DNA of 21,818 nucleotides. Origin: a virus. The stretch is from positions 1 through 21,818 of the IMG/VR virus record IMGVR_UViG_3300025120_000650. One strand, given 5' to 3'. Position numbers and translations under genes: made by a program. The notes beneath the pieces were generated by a model. It saw only the letters and a list, made by a program, of their open reading frames with translations. It did no database searches and was not told the origin of the DNA. Shown here in pieces: positions 8,601 to 14,454 of this stretch (position 1 is the first letter of the stretch; each line of letters opens with the position of its first letter).

Positions 8601-8937
8601 CAATGAAACCTGCACTCTTAACAATGCCCGCGTTTCGAGTATTAACAAAATCTGTTGTTGTTTCGTTATTTCCTGCGCCCAAGACTCTTATATAAGTTAA
8701 TGCTGTTCTATTCTTAAGGAACTCGCTTACTGCGTACGGACCAAATTTTGTTGGGTCAAGAGAACCAAACCTCGCCTTAAAATCAGCCATTGAGCCAATA
8801 GTAACTGGAATAAAAGCAGGACCTGTCTCAGCTGTACCAATCACGCCTGCGGGAACACCGACGATCTCTTTTTCTCGCTGAGATAAGTCAATCTCTCTTT
8901 CAAAAAACCCTGGTGATCTGAAAACCTGTTCAGCCAT
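5689..8937 (-). CDS. gp18: Tail sheath protein, first paralogue (gp18-like, 1082 aa)
   Basis: This is a contractile tail-sheath subunit. It begins FRSPGFFEREIDLSQ, then VPAGVIGTAETGPAFIPVTI, closely matching the second sheath protein. It ends with FGQKTLQQARSALDRVNVRR and VVPTRAVEFISIDFIITNAG, the C-terminal core that links subunits and binds the tube. At 1082 aa it is far longer than T4 gp18; the extra mass lies in the middle, which in sheath proteins forms the outward-facing domains. Start ATG 8937 has AGGAG upstream. It lies after the gp15-like gene, whereas in T4 the terminase genes 16 and 17 separate 15 from 18. Both sheath frames are intact, with conserved cores and good ribosome-binding sites, so both are probably expressed. 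Confidence 0.92.
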   Translation of the reverse strand: MAEQVFRSPGFFEREIDLSQREKEIVGVPAGVIGTAETGPAFIPVTIGSMADFKARFGSLDPTKFGPYAVSEFLKNRTALTYIRVLGAGNNETTTDFVNTRNAGIVKSAGFIVKGESSDDTNAAHNGAVQFIVARHFVSTSVDAGYPIFSSNDSFAVNNPRANTKTEDPHLLEGEHVNLVRAMLFTATGSRFQMLPHDQYYPAAPTGYGRTTTGSVGTTTGVAMYKRFKLVLSTSANSANEYKFNDEGKVGIKIYTASLDPSDEMYIGNILNTDPEQFQRENHLLYGDFAVEDEVATTMNYATGTIAIISGSSSSATDAGLSTTNFRDLFGRFDARYSSAKTTPFISQPYGDTEYDLFHFETISDGAAVNTKFKISISNVRKSTDPTDPYSTFTVLVRGFGDTDTGAQILEQYSQCTLNPNSADYVGKKVGDLKVVFNFDAESSSERRFVTTGKHPNMSTRVRIVMNAAVEDGLVPADALPFGFRGLPVLKTSDTLTDSGTALKDPASGETLGVSIARRLAIPSGSADDDDYRDMPVISLTGSIVPPVPMTFKVTRGNVSTDLSGSYGQPGTNEIVDSRYYWGIKTTRVPRTGTLDNSILNVNAGGETNNLLKTYTKFLGLEKAGTMVTGSGADAFSNNKFSLTKVAFLNFCASDPEASDLASLVVAQMTGTAPDHMKEAAYIRNGKVDKRYYTVNTGSTFRITLGTLASLTSSTEFNKFSDFAKFTNIFYGGFDGVNILDTDMARLNDKASSSDTGGKASAVRPAANTALDIGLSSDMLVGSGKDNNIVASYRAASEIMLDPMTTRINILSIPGIRDSYVSDFAIDLVKDYSKAIYLVDMASYDDDKARIYDGDDKKVNVGETISKFESRALDSNYSATYFPDVSMTDPNTGNPVALPASVAALAALGFNDNVSYPWFAPAGFNRGALSTVVNAKARLTAGDRDSLYEARINPIASFPNAGFVIFGQKTLQQARSALDRVNVRRMLLEVKRVISGIANGILFEQNTPSTRNKFIALATPQLALIQAQQGIDEFRIVMDESNNTQEDIESNTLNGKIVVVPTRAVEFISIDFIITNAGVEFV

Positions 8938-8997
8938 TGATTTATCTCCTAAAAAACACTTTATGCACTAATAACTATCGCACACACACTCAAATGT

Positions 8998-10224
8998 CTA
9001 ATCTTGTGACTGATCATTTGAAGTTTCTAAATTAACAACAATTAGGGAACTTGCAACTGTTTCTCCTCGTCGCTGATTCCTAGTTTTCACTCGACTATAA
9101 ACTGTCTTAGTTTCGCCTGTAAAAGGATTTTCTATTAACTGCTTAAGTTGAGCGCCTGTTTGACCCCTTGCTAAAGGCGCTTCGCCTGTCTTGTCTAATA
9201 GTTCAGTATCACTTAATATAAACTTCTTAGTGCCATCTTTTCCAATCTCTTCACCTGTTACTGATGATTTTGATGTTTTTATAGCTTGTGAAGAAATTTG
9301 ATCTATTCCAAAATCTATTTGTGGCGCTGTCAAATAACGTCTAAATGGATTTTTCATGCCATCTATTCTTGTTGCAAGTAAAAATCCCGGTACCTTCACC
9401 TGGAAAGTATATCGAATAATTCTTTCATCATTTGTAAAGTCTGTGAAATTGTCAGCAGGTGTTAATTCACCCTGGAAAAGTGCAGAAAACTCATAACCCT
9501 TGTCTGTTTCTATCTTGAAACCTTTTTCTTGACCATCAAACTGTGCAATTAAACTTTCTATAATCTGGTTCATATGAACTGTATATTGTGTCCAGAATGT
9601 AATCTCATAGTTTGCAACAATAAATTTCGGGTAAGGTACAGTAATTACCTCAAAAATATTGTTACCTAGATTACTTTCAAGCAGATGACCTGACGTGCTG
9701 CTTCTAAGACTTAGGTTTTTTCCGTTTCGTCGTGAAGCAACTGTACCTGGTTTTGAAGTATTTCCTGGAAATATAGTTTGATCTCCAAAATTATTTCTTG
9801 ATGCTACATTTTCTTGATTTTTTAATCTTAGCCTATTGACAATATTTTGATAATCTCTATCACTCTTGTCAAGTCTTCTGCGGACAACATACCCGTCTTG
9901 ATCTCTGTTTGCGATCGGTGAACCAAGGCCTTCTTGACCTGGGCTAAAATTAATTGTATTTCTTTTTATTGCAATGATCGGTAAGATTAAAGCATTATTT
10001 TTGTCTCTAACAGGGGGCGCTCGTCTTGTTAACGCAAATCGTTCACCTGTAGAAAATACAACAGGCACCTTTTTGGGCGTATTGTTAACCTCAATAGAAA
10101 AAGATAAACGCTTATCAAATAAATTAAATAGCGCGCGATCTAGATCTTCAATTCCGCATGGTGGGATTTCAAAATCTGTAGGTACGTTTGTACCTTTTAG
10201 TGGGTCTTCTACTCCTGATGCCAT
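8998..10224 (-). CDS. gp15: Tail sheath stabiliser / tail completion protein, gp15-like
   Basis: In T4, gp15 caps the tail tube and sheath and joins tail to head. Here the protein is 408 aa (T4 gp15 is 272). Matching blocks in the same order are VPVVFSTGERFALTRRAPP (T4 VPITYASKEHF), NYEITFWTQYTVHMNQIIES (T4 YELSIFTRYEDDMFQIVEQI) and DERIIRYTFQVKVPGFLLA (T4 RRRIEWSLTFEVNGWMYPP). An extra hydrophilic Asn/Arg-rich segment lies between the first and second blocks, and a polar tail follows the third. I chose ATG 10224 over the TTG five codons upstream because AGGAG sits at the right distance from the ATG. That Shine-Dalgarno overlaps the stop of the upstream neck gene, suggesting coupled translation. 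The T4 strings are from memory. Confidence 0.82.
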   Translation of the reverse strand: MASGVEDPLKGTNVPTDFEIPPCGIEDLDRALFNLFDKRLSFSIEVNNTPKKVPVVFSTGERFALTRRAPPVRDKNNALILPIIAIKRNTINFSPGQEGLGSPIANRDQDGYVVRRRLDKSDRDYQNIVNRLRLKNQENVASRNNFGDQTIFPGNTSKPGTVASRRNGKNLSLRSSTSGHLLESNLGNNIFEVITVPYPKFIVANYEITFWTQYTVHMNQIIESLIAQFDGQEKGFKIETDKGYEFSALFQGELTPADNFTDFTNDERIIRYTFQVKVPGFLLATRIDGMKNPFRRYLTAPQIDFGIDQISSQAIKTSKSSVTGEEIGKDGTKKFILSDTELLDKTGEAPLARGQTGAQLKQLIENPFTGETKTVYSRVKTRNQRRGETVASSLIVVNLETSNDQSQD

Positions 10225-10232
10225 AATTTCTC

Positions 10233-10904
10233 CTAACAATCATCCCCGTAAAAAGATGAGCCTACACCTGGTGTATCACCACGTGGCGATACTTCAGCAG
10301 GTTTTCCTGAGACGGGGGTTTCAAGGACACCTTCTTTTTGAAGTGCTCTAACATCACCTGTTGGACCCTCTCTATTAGTTGCGTAACCACGTTGTTGGAC
10401 GAATGTATTTTGTACAGCATCTGGATCTGAATACTCTTCTCCGAACGGGCCAAACACCTTTGAAATAAACTGTCCTTTTCTTGCTTGTCGCCCGGTAATA
10501 GTTGTAAAACCTTCGTGCTCGACCTGTCCATAGATTAGATCGCTATCTGGTGCTTGTATAATTTCAAAAAACACAGTCCCGTAACTAAAAAAGTCGCCTT
10601 CGTTGACAGATATCTGTTTATCTATTAAGTCTCGTTGCTGAACATATACTTCGATCGTAAAGAATTCTTCAAAACCAAATTCATTTGCTCGCACTTCTTG
10701 TGGGTTGTATTTGACAAGTGCATCTAGATTGATGGGATTATCAAATACTTTTTCAGGCGCTTCTTCATATATGTCATGGACGCGTGTTTTTATTTGCGAT
10801 ATCGGGAAATAATAAATTTTTTGACCAATGACATCTTTGACAATTTCTTTACCGATATCATTAATAAAATTTATTTCACGAGGTGTGATGAAAAGTCTTG
10901 CCAT
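10233..10904 (-). CDS. gp14: Neck protein, gp14-like
   Basis: In T4, gp14 forms the ring below gp13 at the head-tail joint. This 223-aa protein (T4 gp14 is about 256) has the family pattern of an N-terminal IYYFPIS strand, the block IYEEAPEKVFDNPINLDALV, and the beta segment EGDFFSYGTVFFEIIQAPD. The last roughly 60 residues are Gly, Pro and charge rich and probably flexible. The start ATG is nine bases after the stop of the gp13-like gene, and the ribosome-binding site is weak, which fits translational coupling. Order gp13-gp14-gp15 is conserved with T4 and supports the call, since sequence similarity alone is modest. Confidence 0.75.
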   Translation of the reverse strand: MARLFITPREINFINDIGKEIVKDVIGQKIYYFPISQIKTRVHDIYEEAPEKVFDNPINLDALVKYNPQEVRANEFGFEEFFTIEVYVQQRDLIDKQISVNEGDFFSYGTVFFEIIQAPDSDLIYGQVEHEGFTTITGRQARKGQFISKVFGPFGEEYSDPDAVQNTFVQQRGYATNREGPTGDVRALQKEGVLETPVSGKPAEVSPRGDTPGVGSSFYGDDC

Positions 10905-10913
10905 TAGTTCTTA

Positions 10914-12095
10914 TTAGCCCATGAATATTGCTTTGCCGTTAGGCATAGGTACAAATTTTAATTGTTTTTGAATTGATTCAGATCTTGCTGCTGCAACTTC
11001 AATCAATTTATCGTAAGTTAGTGTCTCAAGCATCTCTTTTAATTCTGTTCTTAGATTTGTTTGATCCTCTCTTCCCTGGGAGACTAGATCTGTTCCGTTA
11101 AGCGTCAATTCAGACCCAGGGACAGGAATACTACCAAACTTAGAACGAACCAAACCGAGAAGTTCTTTACTTAGAGAGAGTGTATATTGTCTTATCCACT
11201 GTCGACCAATTGAGTTGACCCTATTAAATCTTAAATTACCGAAAGGAATGTTTGATAAATTTGACACCCCGTGGATAGTATCATCTTGATAAGCAGGGTT
11301 CAATGGGTCTGGATGGTACATAACACGAAGCCAAAGCTTTGATGGGACTTGATTCGTAGGCGTCGGAAAGACCCTAAGCCTTGTACCCATAAGTTTATAA
11401 GAATAGTTTGATCTTCTCACCCTATTTGATAAGTCAAGCTGGCCCGCCCTCAGAACATCTTCAAATACAGGTAAGACATAAAAAATTGTCTCAGGGGTAA
11501 ATGACTCAAATGAGAATTCATTATTTAGATAGTTTACAGCTGAAGTTGTATCAAAAAATCTATACGCAGCTTGCGGATTAAAGTGAAAAACTTCGCTTAC
11601 TTTTAATTTAGTTTTGCGGCCGGCAAGTGTATTTGAACCTGAGTTAAAAATTACGTCTCCTGCTCCATTTTTAAGCTCTGTGTATAAGTCGTAATCCTGT
11701 CTACCTTTTTCTAATTGAATTGATCCTGAGATCATGTCATAAGAACCACCGATGCCGGCTTCCATTGCGTAGGGTTCAGCTGCTCTATTGAGATATTCTA
11801 AATTTTCTCTAGGCAACCGTTGTTCTGACCCAGACATAAAGCTGCCTGTAGGCATTCCTAAAAATTGGACCATCTGTGATTTTGCTTGATACTGATTTAA
11901 TATTGAACCATACTCTAGCGCAGCTTCCTCAAATGTTCCCCAAATTTGTTTTTTTGTCAACTCAACGCTTAAGATATCATCGCCTAGCTTTCGCTTAATA
12001 AAAGTAACAATATTGTCTGCTTCATGTTGAAAGTCAGTTTCATTATCAAAAAAACCAAAGGGAGTAGGATTTGTTGTGTTTTCAAAGCTCGCCAT
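10914..12095 (-). CDS. gp13: Neck protein, gp13-like
   Basis: This 393-aa protein probably forms the ring that seals the portal vertex after packaging, as T4 gp13 (309 aa) does. The N-terminal part FIKRKLGDDILSVELTKKQI, followed by FEEAALEYGSIL, is the helical start typical of T4-like gp13 proteins. The rest is mixed alpha/beta with RVFPTPTNQVPSKLWLRVMY, typical of connector proteins. The frame extends ten codons further to a TTG, but ATG 12095 is preferred because GAAGG lies about nine bases upstream. The 145-base gap before it, after the tubulin-like gene, holds two inverted repeats but no clear terminator. The call combines the N-terminal signature with gene order. Confidence 0.72.
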   Translation of the reverse strand: MASFENTTNPTPFGFFDNETDFQHEADNIVTFIKRKLGDDILSVELTKKQIWGTFEEAALEYGSILNQYQAKSQMVQFLGMPTGSFMSGSEQRLPRENLEYLNRAAEPYAMEAGIGGSYDMISGSIQLEKGRQDYDLYTELKNGAGDVIFNSGSNTLAGRKTKLKVSEVFHFNPQAAYRFFDTTSAVNYLNNEFSFESFTPETIFYVLPVFEDVLRAGQLDLSNRVRRSNYSYKLMGTRLRVFPTPTNQVPSKLWLRVMYHPDPLNPAYQDDTIHGVSNLSNIPFGNLRFNRVNSIGRQWIRQYTLSLSKELLGLVRSKFGSIPVPGSELTLNGTDLVSQGREDQTNLRTELKEMLETLTYDKLIEVAAARSESIQKQLKFVPMPNGKAIFMG

Positions 12096-12161
12096 GCGAA
12101 TCACACCTTCTAGACAGTAGTACAATCATAAATATTGTGTTGCGATCGAAGTGATTAATTC

Positions 12162-12221
12162 TCAAGATTTGTTTTCTTGATGTCTGTTATTAAATAAGAC
12201 AGCTAGCTAAGCGAATAACAG
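12162..12221 (-). repeat. Two inverted repeats in the gap between the tubulin-like and gp13-like genes
   Basis: CTGTTATT (12184-12191) pairs with AATAACAG (12214-12221) across 22 bases. TCAAGA (12162-12167) pairs with TCTTGA (12175-12180) across seven bases. Neither is GC-rich or followed by a U run on the minus strand, so they are not convincing terminators. They could be weak attenuators or RNA-processing structures. No strong promoter is seen in the gap. Confidence 0.3.
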
Positions 12222-12240
12222 CATTCATTTTTTTTAAAAA

Positions 12241-13647
12241 TTATAGTCCACCAAGCACTGTAATAGCAACAAGTCCGGGTATTTTCTCTTTTACATACAC
12301 GCCTGAAAACAGCGCATTTGCTCTGCCGCCGACGTAAGAGATTGCAGCTTCCATGTGTCTACTAATCTGTGGATCAGAAGCCATCTCAGAAGTTACTACA
12401 AGCAACAGTACACCAGTTTGGATATTACCCCTTGGTAACGGACACGGAGACTTCTGGAGACAATTCTGATAAATCTGTGCACCTAAATTAGAGTCTTTTG
12501 GATCTTTAATAACGCTTGTACCTAAAAATATTCTTCCGTCTGTACTTAGACATCGCTCAAGATCTTTAGAGTCAAATGTCTGAACTGGGGAATGCTCTGA
12601 TGATAGTTTGAGAACTTGTCCAACAAGTTTTGCAAAACTCTTATTTGCAGTTGGGTACATCCCTAGCATTCCAATACGACCTCTTAATAACTGTAGTTGA
12701 CGCTCATTATCTATTATGATGTGAGGTGAGTCTTTGACATCAGCTTTAGTTGACTCATAGTTTGCCTTGATTGTTGGGTTTAGAAGCTCTTGTGCAGTGG
12801 GTGAAGTAATTACATAAATTACACGACCACTTGCCTGGACTGACTTGAGGTATCTTGTAAAGCAGCCGTCGAGTGCATGAGAAGCACTACCTGTTCCGCC
12901 GCCGCCGCCTGCCAAAACAAAAAGCCAATCAACTTGACCAAACCGAGTGCGTAGTCTATCTTCAACAAACGCACCATTATCTTTTAGGACTTGCTTCCCT
13001 AATTCAACATCCTTCCCTACACCGTCTGCTCCGGGTAGTAATAGAAAGTGTTTTGCGTCTAATCCGTCTGGTTGATCTTTTGGTGTAGTGTTAACAACAA
13101 GTGTCTTGTTAAAACCAATGTCAAGAAATGCCTTAGCCATCTTGCCGCCGCCGCCGCCTATGCCGACGAAGCCTACAGAAAGCGAAGACTTTGCTGTATT
13201 TTCAGGGAGTAAATTGCTGACACCTGTCTCAACAGATTCATCATAATCAGAAACAAAGTCGAAATCGTCGTCATCTTCTTCTTGCTCAACTGTTTCTTGA
13301 GGTTGATAACTTAAAGCAGGTGGTGTGGGTGGCTGAACAGGCGTAGCAATAACAGGCTGCTGAATTACGGGTGGTGGCTGCACAGGTGCTGGTTGGGTAG
13401 CCTCAGTCTGAACTGGTATAGGCGGAGCGGACACTGGAGTTTGTTGTTGTACTGGTTCCGGTGGCGCAACTACTTCCTGCTTGGGTTCCGCTGGTTGTTG
13501 CTCACCTTCAACATTCACTTCATTTTGTTGTGAATCAAGAAGTTCTCTCAAGTGTTGTCTTTGTGCTTCTTTATAAAAATCATCAGATGACATGGTATCC
13601 TCTTTCTTTTTTGATTTTGCTAGGCTTTTCTTTACAGTGCTTGCCAT
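12241..13647 (-). CDS. Tubulin/FtsZ-superfamily GTPase with long disordered N-terminal extension
   Basis: The 468-aa protein is a GTP-binding, probably filament-forming homologue of FtsZ, TubZ and PhuZ. Motifs in order: T1 loop GIGGGGGK (162-169), T2-like VVNTTP (184-189), T3-like PGADGVGKD (205-213), the tubulin signature GGGGGTGS (247-254), T6-like DSPHIIIDNERQL (306-318, compare FtsZ DSLIxIPND), and a T7-like TFDSKD (357-362) followed by GRIFLGTS. FtsZ has NxDxxD at T7; here the Asn is Thr while both Asp keep their spacing. A C-terminal FtsZ-like domain follows and the protein stops right after the final strand (LVAITVLGGL), with no tail. Residues 1-155 are extra: a Lys-rich start, a Pro/Gln-rich stretch and an acidic patch (EEDDDDFDF). 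It lies alone between two promoter candidates and the neck genes. Superfamily is firm; function (spindle, genome positioning, assembly) is unknown. Confidence 0.9.
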   Translation of the reverse strand: MASTVKKSLAKSKKKEDTMSSDDFYKEAQRQHLRELLDSQQNEVNVEGEQQPAEPKQEVVAPPEPVQQQTPVSAPPIPVQTEATQPAPVQPPPVIQQPVIATPVQPPTPPALSYQPQETVEQEEDDDDFDFVSDYDESVETGVSNLLPENTAKSSLSVGFVGIGGGGGKMAKAFLDIGFNKTLVVNTTPKDQPDGLDAKHFLLLPGADGVGKDVELGKQVLKDNGAFVEDRLRTRFGQVDWLFVLAGGGGGTGSASHALDGCFTRYLKSVQASGRVIYVITSPTAQELLNPTIKANYESTKADVKDSPHIIIDNERQLQLLRGRIGMLGMYPTANKSFAKLVGQVLKLSSEHSPVQTFDSKDLERCLSTDGRIFLGTSVIKDPKDSNLGAQIYQNCLQKSPCPLPRGNIQTGVLLLVVTSEMASDPQISRHMEAAISYVGGRANALFSGVYVKEKIPGLVAITVLGGL

Positions 13648-13653
13648 TTTAAT

Positions 13654-13736
13654 CTACCGCTAAATATAACTATGGACTTAGCTGATTGTAAAATCATAGC
13701 GGAAGTCGTATATACTAAATATTATGAACACATGTA
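13654..13736 (-). promoter_or_regulatory. Two candidate sigma-70-type promoters for the tubulin-like gene
   Basis: Downstream of the terminator at 13740-13770, the minus strand carries TTTACA, an 18-base spacer and TATATA, then about 30 bases further TTTACA, 18 bases and TATATT. Each has a 5/6 -35; the -10s match 4/6 and 5/6. The second lies nearer the ATG at 13647. The ribosome-binding site of the gene is weak (GCGGTAG). Confidence 0.45.
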
Positions 13737-13739
13737 AAT

Positions 13740-13770
13740 AAAAACGGGACACCTTTTTTAAGGTGCCCCG
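13740..13770 (-). terminator. Rho-independent terminator after the 150-aa decoration-like gene
   Basis: On the minus strand CGGGGCACCTT pairs with AAGGUGUCCCG (one G-U pair, 11-bp stem, four-base loop) and is followed by UUUUU. It separates the 150-aa gene from the tubulin-like gene. Confidence 0.9.
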
Positions 13771-13823
13771 AATAGTCACTATTATCTAACAAATATATGA
13801 AAATAGCTCAATATTAAATATTC

Positions 13824-14276
13824 CTAGTCTGGCACTGTTGCCGACATCGTTCCAACGACCCAAGCATTAGCACCTGACTTGGTGGCTATCAACGTCTGGT
13901 CAGCTGCAACTGCAAGCTCTTTCGCATAAACTCCAGCGCCATTCGTTACCGCAGTTCCGTTGATTGTTGTTGCAGTGGTGCCGTCGCCCTCTGCGCTTAG
14001 CTCATAACCTCCTCCAGTGATGTCGGAAATAATGACCCAGTGGCCGGTTGGAACGGCTGTTGGCGAAGGCAAATAAACACGATCATTAGCATCATTGGCT
14101 TGTGAAATCAAGGCCAGCTGTGTGGTGGTCAGGATTCTGGAAGTGTCGGAGGCTGCGGCAGCTGCGGGAGCTGCGATGGATTGCGTGCTTAATGCTGTGG
14201 CAACACCGTTAAATGTGAAGCCTGAACCGGCTGACTGTACTAAGCCTTTCGCGCTTGAAATTTCTACTTTTGGCAT
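13824..14276 (-). CDS. Putative virion decoration-type protein, beta-rich (150 aa)
   Basis: I do not recognise a named family. The N-terminus MPKVEISSAKGLVQSAGSGF is followed by an Ala-rich stretch (SIAAPAAAAAS, about residues 33-43), then a beta-rich part with RVYLPSPTAVPTGHWVIISD, ATTINGTAV and LIATKSGANAWVVGTMSA. Leucine/proline strands followed by Gly/Thr turns of this sort are common in phage capsid-decoration and fibre proteins, so a surface role is inferred. The gene has AAAGGAGAAAG upstream of its ATG. It is bounded by the capsid-gene terminator and its own, with a -10 box before it, making it an independent unit. It is visibly more GC-rich than the tail genes, as is the capsid gene. 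It may be a later insertion, or simply strongly expressed. Confidence 0.55.
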   Translation of the reverse strand: MPKVEISSAKGLVQSAGSGFTFNGVATALSTQSIAAPAAAAASDTSRILTTTQLALISQANDANDRVYLPSPTAVPTGHWVIISDITGGGYELSAEGDGTTATTINGTAVTNGAGVYAKELAVAADQTLIATKSGANAWVVGTMSATVPD

Positions 14277-14319
14277 AATCTTTCTCCTTTAAAGAATTTA
14301 GAGTTACATCCCGATGCTT

Positions 14320-14357
14320 CCGGTTCCCCGCGGGTGTCAGGTGATTATATAAACCGG
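14320..14357 (-). promoter_or_regulatory. Candidate promoter of the 150-aa gene, with flanking inverted repeat
   Basis: A perfect TATAAT lies at 14349-14344 on the minus strand, but no good -35 is found at 16-18 bases. CCGGTT (14357-14352) and AACCGG (14325-14320) flank the -10, and the palindrome CCCGCGGG falls in the leader. The site is downstream of the capsid-gene terminator, where a promoter is needed if that terminator is efficient. Confidence 0.4.
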
Positions 14358-14404
14358 GCTTAATTCTACTTATCTTTTAAACTGACAAAAGACAGTAAAG
14401 AAAT

Positions 14405-14435
14405 AAAAAAAGGCGACCCGTTACGGGTCGCCTTT
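14405..14435 (-). terminator. Rho-independent terminator after the major capsid gene
   Basis: AAAGGCGACCCG (14409-14420) and CGGGTCGCCTTT (14424-14435) form a perfect 12-bp stem with a three-base loop. On the minus strand a U run (14410-14405) follows. It starts about 20 bases after the capsid stop codon. Confidence 0.93.
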
Positions 14436-14454
14436 AATGATAACATTTCTATTT

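Noticed and set aside
12096-12125. Ten extra codons at the start of the gp13-like gene, from TTG 12125
   Set aside because: The ATG at 12095 has a well-spaced GAAGG that would otherwise lie inside the coding region; the extension is not needed for the fold.
12162-12180. A hairpin TCAAGA-N7-TCTTGA as terminator of the tubulin-like gene
   Set aside because: The stem is only six base pairs, AT-rich, and no U run follows on the transcribed strand.
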